A DNA stretch of 22,716 nucleotides from CAYLTX01 sp046545675. Lineage in GTDB: Bacteria; Myxococcota_A; Bradymonadia; Bradymonadales; Bradymonadaceae. The stretch covers positions 1 through 22,716 of the forward strand of contig JBKGZI010000038.1 in assembly GCA_046545675.1 (NCBI GenBank), written 5' to 3'. This document shows, one piece after another, positions 16,282-22,716 of this stretch; the stretch's first letter is position 1; every line of letters begins with the position of its first letter. A program made the position numbers and the translations under genes. Below the pieces are notes generated by a model. That model made no database searches. It saw only the letters and a program-made list of their open reading frames with translations, and had not been told where the DNA came from.

Positions 16282-17343
16282 TTATTTGTCTTTTTGGGCC
16301 TTTTTGAGCTCTTTGGGGAGTTCCGGATCTTTGTGCTCGTAGTCGAGCTCGACACGCATCAGGCCCGAGCCGCCGAAGTGATTGGCGGGGTATTCGAAGA
16401 TCACCGACTTGCTGTCTTTGGGCGGGCGCTCGAAGAGGGCGATGTCGGTCAGGGACTTGCCGGGCTCGATCTCGGTGGAGTCGTCGATCTGACCCTCGGG
16501 GGTGGTCGTCGCGGCGGGCTTGACCCGCTTGACGGTCTGGCCGTCGGCGTAAAGCGCGGCGCCGCGTGTGCCGGCGACGTCGCGGTGGCTGGGCTTGTAG
16601 GTCAACGCCTCGTCGCCGGTGTTCTCGATCTTGTAGTTGATCTTGAACAGCGGGTCGGAGCTATAACCCTCGCCCTGGCTCTTGTCCTCGGTCTTGACGT
16701 ATTCGGTCTGAGCCGACTCGACGCTAAAGGCGGCGCCATCAATCTCGACGCTCTCTCCGACCTGATGGACCGGCGGCCCCTTGGGCTCCTCATATTCATA
16801 GGGGATGCGCACGAGCACCGGGGTCTCGCCGCGGTGCATCGACGGCGGCAGGCTCAAGACCAGCGGGGCCGTCTTGTCTTGGGGGACCTCGAATAGGAAG
16901 AGGTCGGTGAGGCTCTCGCCGCTCTCCAGGGTCGTGGAGCTGGCGACCTGTGCGTCGAGCTGGCCTTTTTCGAGGTAGACGCCGTTGATGGTCTGCTTGG
17001 AGGCCGGCGGCAGCTCGGCTTCGGCGCCCGGATCGAGATAGAGCAGCGGCGTGCTGGCCTCGCTCATCTGCTGAGAGCGGTGCGAGGGGTTGTAGGTGAC
17101 CGATCCCTCCTCTTTGTTGGTGGCCTTGACCGAGATGGCGAGCACCGGCTCGGAGTACTCGATGGTCTTGCCGTCTTTGCTCAACTCCAGGTAGCGCAAA
17201 TCGTAGCCGGTTACGTCGAATTCGACGCCGCCCGCTAGGACAGAGCTACCCATCTCTGTGACTGCCGGTTTCTCGCAGGCTGTGGCTGCGAAGATGACCG
17301 CCAGCAACACAATAGCGACTCGTAATCCGAGGGGGTTCGTCAT
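16282..17343 (-). CDS. Lipoprotein with an internal domain duplication
   Basis: This encodes 353 residues from ATG 17343; an in-frame TTG two codons earlier is less likely. The signal peptide (LRVAIVLLAVIFAATAC) ends in lipobox A-T-A-Cys23. The mature part contains two copies of one beta-sandwich domain, roughly 28-190 and 195-345. Shared landmarks are a strand then TYNPSHR or TYKPSHR, LYLD or LYAD, LESGESLTDLFLFE versus IEPGKSLTDIALFE, and a final VRIPYEYE or RVELDYEH. The pattern of a conserved beta domain following a lipid anchor, with a 'PG-x-S-LTD-x-x-LFE' strand, recalls DUF4352-type extracellular domains, but I do not claim that family. The tail is Lys-rich (LPKELKKAQKDK). It is the first gene of an apparent operon with the Smr gene and mogA, although their functions give no obvious link. 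Confidence 0.85.
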   Translation of the reverse strand: MTNPLGLRVAIVLLAVIFAATACEKPAVTEMGSSVLAGGVEFDVTGYDLRYLELSKDGKTIEYSEPVLAISVKATNKEEGSVTYNPSHRSQQMSEASTPLLYLDPGAEAELPPASKQTINGVYLEKGQLDAQVASSTTLESGESLTDLFLFEVPQDKTAPLVLSLPPSMHRGETPVLVRIPYEYEEPKGPPVHQVGESVEIDGAAFSVESAQTEYVKTEDKSQGEGYSSDPLFKINYKIENTGDEALTYKPSHRDVAGTRGAALYADGQTVKRVKPAATTTPEGQIDDSTEIEPGKSLTDIALFERPPKDSKSVIFEYPANHFGGSGLMRVELDYEHKDPELPKELKKAQKDK

Positions 17344-17374
17344 GACCAAGTCCGGTAGACCTCTTTTAGGCTGT

Positions 17375-17430
17375 CGGCGGGCGTATCACCCGCCGTCGAT
17401 GGCGTCTTGTTGCTCGAAGCGAAAGCTTCG
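17375..17430. other. Two perfect hairpins in a divergent intergenic region
   Basis: CGGCGGG (17375-17381) pairs with CCCGCCG (17389-17395) around a 7-base loop. CGAAGC (17415-17420) pairs with GCTTCG (17425-17430) around a GAAA tetraloop. They lie between the divergent lipoprotein genes (gap 17344-17614), near the minus-strand start. The GNRA loop favours a plus-strand transcript for the second hairpin. No convincing promoter was picked out. Confidence 0.4.
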
Positions 17431-17614
17431 CGCCGGCCATCTTTGCACAGAGACGCGGGCGTTAGCAACTCCAGCTAGCTTTCAACGGAGAGAGGCATCT
17501 GATAGTCTTTCGACGACATTCCTGCAAACGAAAACGACGGCTCGCCATTCCCGTAGCGCCTCGACCTGAGCGCTGTTGCGTGCTGCGAGCATCCGGCGGA
17601 ACCCTGGCGGAACC

Positions 17615-20600
17615 ATGGATTTCTTCGAGCGCGTGTTGAAAGCACCTCGTCTACGGGCCGCATTCTCGACGGTCCTGGTGGCCGCGATCTGCAGCGGCTG
17701 CATCAACGACTATGATTTCGAGCGGGCCGACTACGAGCGCGGCACCCTCGGCGAGGAGTTATATGGCATCTGGCACAAGGATGCTAAGCGCGCAGCCGAA
17801 AACGCCGAGTCGAAGACCGAGATGCTCGAGCAGCGCCAGCACGATTTCGTCGCCGCCATCGATACCATTGCCCCGCCCGAGACCCTCGAGCAGGTCGACT
17901 ATTTCCTGCGCGATCTCATGGGGTTGGTCGACGACGGGCTGGTCCCGGCGCTGACGCGCAAGCTGGAGATCATCCTGGCCGAGGCTGCCGGCGATCGCGA
18001 GCTCGTCGAGGCGCTGGCCATTCAAAACCGGCCTCACCCGGAGGATTTTCTCAGCCCGGTCAACGGCAAGAACTTCATCGGCCACCTGATGGGCTACGAT
18101 AGGTTGGCCGACGTGGCCACCCGAACCAGCGAGGTGTTGCTCGCCGCCGACGGCGTCACCCGCCAGGGGCTGACCGACACCGACGAGTCGAGCGCGCTAT
18201 CGGACATGTTGAGCTCGGCGGAGACCTCGCTGGCCGACACCGAGCGCATCGAGCCTACCGACAGCCTGGCCTTCTCCATGCAAAAGGTCCTCATCGCCGA
18301 GGACGCCCGCTTTATGCCGCCCGAGCCGACCTCGCCGCATTATGCGGTCGTCTACGACAAGCGCGGTTTTCCAAAGGTGCGCAAGAATTCCAGCGGCGAG
18401 CTTCCCGCCCCGTTTATCGACGCCGACGAGGACGGCTTGGCCGACGTGAACAGCCGCGGCGAATACCTGACGACCACCGGCGAGACGCGCGAGGTGCCCG
18501 CGTTCCAGACCAGCCCGGACCCGCAGGCGCTGCTCAGCCGCGACCAATACGGCCGCGGCTCGTCGGCCGACGGTGACTATGTCTTCGAATATATCGACGT
18601 CAACCAGACCGGCCTGCACTTCGTGACCCGTCAGCTGGGCGAGCTGGCCGCGCACGGGCCGCTGTGGGATCTGGTCGACGCGGCGCCGGCCCTGCTCGGC
18701 CCGCTGGTGGCCAAGCAAGACGATCGCGGGGCTTATCGGGGGTATTCGGCGGACAACCCGATCACCGATATGGGCTATGCGATGCTGCATATGCTGGATA
18801 TCGACCAGCTCGACGAGGTGCTCGGGAGCATGGCGGAGTTCTTGGACAGCAGCAGCTCCGAGCTCGCCGGCGTGATCTTCGCCCTCGACGAGGCCGTCGA
18901 GCTGATGGACGAGCACCCCGACGCCCAGATGGCCGACGATCAGACGATCGCCTACGACCTGCTGCCGCTGCTCGAGAAGATCTCGGCCGATCCCGAGCTG
19001 TGGCGCGACTTCTTCTGGGCGCTTCGCCAGCCGATCGCGCGCCACACCGGCGAGCCGATGCAGCAATTGCTCGAGTACAAAGACCAAAACCCGTCGGTGC
19101 CCGCCCTCGACGGGCCCTACGATACCTGCTTCAAGAATTGCCGGGACACCTATCCGATCTTCGACGAATACGACGAGTCGACCCAAGAGAGCTGCGTGGA
19201 CCGCTACCAGCCCCAGCAGGCGCTCGAGCGCTACGAGTGCATTCGGAGCTGCCCCGACTCCGAGATCTTCAGCCAGGCGATGGACTTCGACGCGCCCGAG
19301 TCGGAGGAAAATCGCAGCATGTTCCAGCGCCTCTTCCACCTGCTGCGCGATACCGCCGGCATGCCCTATGCGCTGGAGATCACCGAACCCTCCTCGCTCG
19401 CCGATATGCCGCCGCTCGTTCACCTAGACGGCTCCGCCGAGGCCTTCCTCCGCTCGGTGGGCAGCACGTTGGATCTGGCCGATTTTGTACCCGATATGGG
19501 CGGATTGCAGCCGCTCATCGATCTGATCGGTGGGAGCGATAGCATCGCCAGCATCTTGTCGACGCTCAGCCCGGTCTTCGGGGTCAGGCTCGATCGCAGA
19601 GCCACCCCCGACCAGATCACCCGGCTGTTCAACTTCGACGAGCTCTCCGGCGAGTTGCCGGTCGTGGGCACCATCTCCATCGACCCGCCGGTGTGCAAAG
19701 ACGATTATAAGATGGCCAATCACCACGCGGATATTCTGTACGCCTCCGAGGCCTCCGGCCTCATCGATACGATCGCGCCCTTGTCGTGCGCGTTTAGCCG
19801 CCACGACAAAGAAGCGCTGCTCGCCGAGATGTTCGTGGTCATTCACGAGCATTATTCGAGCCGCACGGACCTGTACCAGACCGCCCAGGGCAACGACTCG
19901 CCGATGAAGGGGGCCAATATGGTCAGCTACGAGCCGGCGCTTCGAGACGTGTTGGAGCGCGGCACGCTCTTTGATGCGCTGTACCGGCTGTCGGTGGCCG
20001 CCGACGATCTCAAGGGAGATAACGACGCCGATTTCACCGAGCAGCTCAGGCTGTTGGTCCACAACGCCACGCGCACCGACGACGGCTTCGAGGGCCGAAG
20101 CGGCGAGCAATCCGTCACCCGGCCCGACGACCGGGAAGAGTACGACCTCAGCCGCATGCACGTCATGATGGACGCGGCCGGCGAGATGGCCGACCGCGTC
20201 GAGGACGACCCGGAGGCCAAGCAGGCGCTCGAGGATATGATGAGCTCGATGTACACGGTGATGCTGGACACCGAGTGGCCCGAAGGTGAGGACCCGCGTT
20301 TTGTCGAGGAGGGCACCGGCGCTCTGACCGCGCGTCTGACGCGGCATATGGCCGACCGCGCCGCCGATGAGCGCGAGCAGGGGCGTCTGTCGGAGTGGTT
20401 GACCCAGGAGCAGGTCGATAATGTCGAGTCGATGTGGGACTCGCGTATGATGCCGGCGCTGGTCGATCTGAGCGAGGATCTGGCCGCCAACCCCGAAAAT
20501 CGCGAACTCGCCGACGACCTCTTCGACCACCTCATCGGCGCGCCAGACGGGCGCAACCAGGCGGCGATGGCCGCCTATGTGCTGATGGTCTACACGCTGC

Positions 20601-20980
20601 AACAAGATGTGTGGGTGCCGCTGTCGCACTTTTTATCCGGCGTGATCGATCCGGATCGCGACTGGGGCGTCGAGCCGATGGGCAAATTGCCGCTGGCCAG
20701 CCACGTCTTGCAGGTCCTGCACGATACGGTCGAACAAGATCCGGAGGGCCGCGGGCTCGACCTGTTCGAGCGCGGCTTCTCGAATCGCTCCGACGGCACG
20801 GTGCCCTTTGCGACGGTGGGCGGGGTGATCGCCGATTATTTCCGCGTCGATCCGGCCAGCGACGAGCCGTATACGCCCGAGGACTACGAGCGCGTGTTCG
20901 GCGAATTGGCGAGCTGGGTGGGCGACGACGTCCACGGCCTCGAGCAGCTCTATGATATCGTCAGCACGCGTGTCGATTGA
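17615..20980 (+). CDS. Very large lipoprotein of unknown function with twin CX3C motif
   Basis: This encodes 1121 residues from ATG 17615 (GGCGGA just upstream; an in-frame TTG at 17576 adds 13 unlikely residues). The signal segment (RLRAAFSTVLVAAICSG) ends in lipobox C-S-G-Cys29. The rest is mostly helical and acidic, with many short helices rich in Leu, Asp and Glu and no transmembrane segment. DADEDGLAD (269-277) looks like a calcium-binding loop. A cysteine cluster has Cys505-x3-Cys509, Cys527 and Cys542-x3-Cys546; the paired CX3C spacing suggests disulfide-stapled helices. I do not recognise the family. The FadL-type channel gene follows in the same direction 139 bases later, so a joint role at the outer membrane (for example in uptake of hydrophobic substrates) is a reasonable inference but unproven. 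Confidence 0.85.
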   Translation: MDFFERVLKAPRLRAAFSTVLVAAICSGCINDYDFERADYERGTLGEELYGIWHKDAKRAAENAESKTEMLEQRQHDFVAAIDTIAPPETLEQVDYFLRDLMGLVDDGLVPALTRKLEIILAEAAGDRELVEALAIQNRPHPEDFLSPVNGKNFIGHLMGYDRLADVATRTSEVLLAADGVTRQGLTDTDESSALSDMLSSAETSLADTERIEPTDSLAFSMQKVLIAEDARFMPPEPTSPHYAVVYDKRGFPKVRKNSSGELPAPFIDADEDGLADVNSRGEYLTTTGETREVPAFQTSPDPQALLSRDQYGRGSSADGDYVFEYIDVNQTGLHFVTRQLGELAAHGPLWDLVDAAPALLGPLVAKQDDRGAYRGYSADNPITDMGYAMLHMLDIDQLDEVLGSMAEFLDSSSSELAGVIFALDEAVELMDEHPDAQMADDQTIAYDLLPLLEKISADPELWRDFFWALRQPIARHTGEPMQQLLEYKDQNPSVPALDGPYDTCFKNCRDTYPIFDEYDESTQESCVDRYQPQQALERYECIRSCPDSEIFSQAMDFDAPESEENRSMFQRLFHLLRDTAGMPYALEITEPSSLADMPPLVHLDGSAEAFLRSVGSTLDLADFVPDMGGLQPLIDLIGGSDSIASILSTLSPVFGVRLDRRATPDQITRLFNFDELSGELPVVGTISIDPPVCKDDYKMANHHADILYASEASGLIDTIAPLSCAFSRHDKEALLAEMFVVIHEHYSSRTDLYQTAQGNDSPMKGANMVSYEPALRDVLERGTLFDALYRLSVAADDLKGDNDADFTEQLRLLVHNATRTDDGFEGRSGEQSVTRPDDREEYDLSRMHVMMDAAGEMADRVEDDPEAKQALEDMMSSMYTVMLDTEWPEGEDPRFVEEGTGALTARLTRHMADRAADEREQGRLSEWLTQEQVDNVESMWDSRMMPALVDLSEDLAANPENRELADDLFDHLIGAPDGRNQAAMAAYVLMVYTLQQDVWVPLSHFLSGVIDPDRDWGVEPMGKLPLASHVLQVLHDTVEQDPEGRGLDLFERGFSNRSDGTVPFATVGGVIADYFRVDPASDEPYTPEDYERVFGELASWVGDDVHGLEQLYDIVSTRVD

Positions 20981-20982
20981 GT

Positions 20983-21033
20983 GGTTTTTGGTTCTTGGTT
21001 CTTGGTTCTTGGTTTTTGGTTCTTGGTTCTTGG
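20983..21033. repeat. Heptanucleotide tandem repeat
   Basis: Seven consecutive 7-bp units, five GGTTCTT and two GGTTTTT, are followed by GG. They start two bases after the stop codon of the 1121-residue lipoprotein gene. A seven-base unit is prone to slipped-strand length change. It lies outside coding sequence, so length change would not shift a frame but could alter spacing or transcript read-through to the FadL gene. Confidence 0.9.
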
Positions 21034-21065
21034 CAAAGACGTTGCAGTTTGAGCCAAGAATCAAG
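21022..21065. repeat. Inverted repeat built from the tandem repeat
   Basis: The last tandem units (CTTGGTTCTTGGC, 21022-21034) are complementary to GCCAAGAATCAAG (21053-21065) at 12 of 13 positions, leaving an 18-base loop. Any of the earlier repeat units could pair with the same right arm. The hairpin lies in the gap before the FadL gene and may be a terminator or attenuator. No T tract follows. Confidence 0.7.
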
Positions 21066-21119
21066 ATCAGGTGAACCACTAGCGAGTGAATTTTCAGCAA
21101 GTAACAGCCCGAGTCCGCA

Positions 21120-22502
21120 TTGAATTACGATAACGCCGCACGAATCACCGCCGCTGTCAGCGCCATTTTATGCGTGAGCCTGATGGCCGCCGAGGTCTTC
21201 GCCTCGGGGTTTTATCTGCCTGGCCGCGGCGTGCGCCCGCTGGGCCGCGCCGGCGCCTACGTCGCCAGCGGCGACGGCGACCTCAATAGCCTGTGGTATA
21301 ACCCGGCGAACCTGACTCTGAGCGACGGCCTGACGCTGACGGTCGACGCCAGCGCCGTGGACTTGGGCTTCGACTTTCAACGCGCCCCGCGCGTCGAGGA
21401 CGACCGTCAGATCACCTACGACCCGGTCTCGAACTCCGCGCCGCCCGAGCTCATCCCCCAGCTTATGATCGGCGGGCCCACACCGGTCGATAAATTGAGC
21501 TGGGCGGCCGGGTTTTACACCCCGTATATGAGCAGCGCGACGTTCCCCGAAAACGGCCCCCAGCGCTACACCCTGATCGACAATAAGGGTTCGCTGATGG
21601 CGTTTTTGAACGCGGCGGTCAGCTATGAGATCTCCGAGAATATCCGCGTCGGCGCGGGCTTCCAGAACGTCATCGCCTCGTTTCGGCTGGTCAGCGTGAC
21701 CTCCGGTTATACCGGTACGTTCGGCCGCCCCGAGGACCAGGACCTGGACATCTTGACCCAGATCGATCTGCAGGACTTCTTCTCCCCGGCGGGCAACGTC
21801 GGCATGTGGGTGAGCCTGGGCCCGGCGCTCGAGGCGGCGATCTCGGCGCAGACGCCGGTGTTGATTCACGACGACGACGCCAAACTGAACGTGCGCATGC
21901 CCAGCCACCCGGCCTTCGACGGCGCGCGGCTGTCCAACGACAGCGTCGCCGGCGGGTTTACGCTACCGGCGATCGTACGCGTGGCGCTCCGACTGGTCGT
22001 CGATCCGGTCGACGTCGAGTTGGCGGGGGTGTGGGAGGGCTGGTCGGTCTTCGACGAGATTGCCGCCAAGCCCAACGACGTCAACGTCGAGAACGTCAGC
22101 GGGGTCGGCGCGATCCCGGTCGGGCCTTTGACGCTGCCCCATAATTATCGCGACACGTTCTCGGTGCGCCTGGGCGGGGATTATCGAGCCAGCCAAGATC
22201 TGAGCCTGAGAGCCGGCTACACCTTCGAGACGGGCGCGGTCCCCGACGACCACTACAGCGTATTCTTGCCCGACAGCGACAAGCATATGATCGCCGCCGG
22301 CCTGAGCTGGAACCTCGACAAGTGGTCGCTCGACGCGGGAACGGCGTATTATTTCCTCGCCGACCGAGAGATCACCGACTCGAAGATGCGCCAGATCAAC
22401 CCGACCGACGCCGACGACGAGCTGGCGACGGTTGTGGGCAACGGCGAGTACTCTTCGCGGTATTTTGTATTTGGTTTGGGCGCTAATTATCGGTTTGAGT
22501 AG
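21120..22502 (+). CDS. FadL/TodX-family outer-membrane hydrophobic-substrate channel
   Basis: This encodes 460 residues. The signal peptide (RITAAVSAILCVSLMAAEVFA) is followed by SGFYLPGRGVRPLGRAGAYVAS and DLNSLWYNPANLTLSDG. This is the N-terminal hatch signature of OMPP1/FadL proteins, where the NPA motif plugs the barrel. The rest alternates amphipathic beta strands and ends in FGLGANYRFE; the Phe near the terminus suits insertion by the BAM complex. Such channels take up fatty acids, aromatics or other hydrophobic compounds by lateral diffusion. The start is TTG 21120, because an in-frame stop at 21102 excludes anything upstream and the signal peptide begins here; no clear ribosome site is visible. 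Length matches the family. It is probably expressed with, or controlled relative to, the large lipoprotein gene upstream. Confidence 0.92.
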   Translation: MNYDNAARITAAVSAILCVSLMAAEVFASGFYLPGRGVRPLGRAGAYVASGDGDLNSLWYNPANLTLSDGLTLTVDASAVDLGFDFQRAPRVEDDRQITYDPVSNSAPPELIPQLMIGGPTPVDKLSWAAGFYTPYMSSATFPENGPQRYTLIDNKGSLMAFLNAAVSYEISENIRVGAGFQNVIASFRLVSVTSGYTGTFGRPEDQDLDILTQIDLQDFFSPAGNVGMWVSLGPALEAAISAQTPVLIHDDDAKLNVRMPSHPAFDGARLSNDSVAGGFTLPAIVRVALRLVVDPVDVELAGVWEGWSVFDEIAAKPNDVNVENVSGVGAIPVGPLTLPHNYRDTFSVRLGGDYRASQDLSLRAGYTFETGAVPDDHYSVFLPDSDKHMIAAGLSWNLDKWSLDAGTAYYFLADREITDSKMRQINPTDADDELATVVGNGEYSSRYFVFGLGANYRFE

Positions 22503-22506
22503 CTTC

Positions 22507-22610
22507 CCTCCCCAGTGTTGCAGTCTAAACCTGGGGAGGATCAAGGTGGGGGCCTTTCGTGTCGGATCGACCAAATGTGTCGACCATCCAGTTAACGGTC
22601 CCACCTTGAT
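22507..22610. repeat. Two consecutive intergenic palindromes
   Basis: CCTCCCCAG (22507-22515) pairs perfectly with CTGGGGAGG (22531-22539), starting four bases after the FadL stop. Then ATCAAGGTGGG (22540-22550) pairs perfectly with CCCACCTTGAT (22600-22610). The first stem is identical to that at 192-212 near the window start, so it is a dispersed family member. It may end FadL transcription. No gene is seen in 22503-22716. Confidence 0.65.
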
Positions 22611-22716
22611 TCCTTTCGATTATACATAAGTCTGATTGGCTAAAAGCGGCCGGAGAAGGCCCGTGACCGTGCACATGACTCTGACCGTGACCCGTTTTTC
22701 AACTGCAAGGTGCTCG

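Noticed and set aside
18197..20629. Two minus-strand open frames of about 400 codons each
   Set aside because: Opposite the 1121-residue lipoprotein; composition typical of antisense shadow in this genome.
20983..21065. CRISPR array
   Set aside because: Units are seven bases and contiguous, with no spacers.
22621..22716. Start of a further gene at the window edge
   Set aside because: No open frame with a plausible start is visible; only short GTGACCGTG-like repeats.

Overview
The window looks like chromosomal DNA from a high-GC, didermic delta-proteobacterial-type organism, probably in or near Bradymonadota/Myxococcota. This is inferred from the gene style rather than from any marker gene. 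The signs are many secreted lipoproteins with a Cys-Gly-Asp or acidic start, Asp-rich linkers, DUF4397 repeats, a MYXO-CTERM-like C-terminal tail, a TTG-started FadL-type porin, and GAC/GTC/CTC-rich codon use. I see no rRNA, tRNA, transposase, integrase, phage gene or CRISPR array.

Left part (1-7758): the 3' end of one DUF3857/transglutaminase-type gene is followed, across a compound palindromic repeat, by a 1282-residue paralogue whose transglutaminase-like domain appears to have lost its catalytic residues. That gene overlaps convergently with an RNase Z-like metallo-beta-lactamase (MBL)-fold hydrolase. Next on the minus strand come a lipoprotein of unknown function and a four-repeat DUF4397 lipoprotein.

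Middle (7759-13605): ribonuclease Z (rnz, plus strand) is divergent from the DUF4397 gene. The remaining genes lie on the minus strand. In transcription order they are an MrfA-type DEAD-box repair helicase, a temptin-like secreted protein with a CxxCH motif and a MYXO-CTERM-like tail, a GNAT acetyltransferase, and a small HExxH metallopeptidase-like protein that is followed by an in-frame, stop-interrupted coding-like tail.

The region 13606-14270 has no convincing gene but is packed with perfect and near-perfect inverted repeats. It is the best candidate here for an undescribed structured RNA or DNA element. It leads to an extended -10 promoter and a small cysteine-rich protein in which all 18 cysteines fall on a single every-third-residue register from residue 35 to 110. 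This gene and its upstream structured region are the most unusual part of the window.

Right part (14748-22716): a minus-strand operon (duplicated-domain lipoprotein, Smr-domain protein, mogA) has its last two genes overlapping. A divergent plus-strand pair follows: a 1121-residue lipoprotein with a twin CX3C motif, and a FadL/TodX-family outer-membrane channel. The two are separated by a heptanucleotide tandem repeat that feeds into an inverted repeat. The window ends in intergenic palindromes related to the one at its start.
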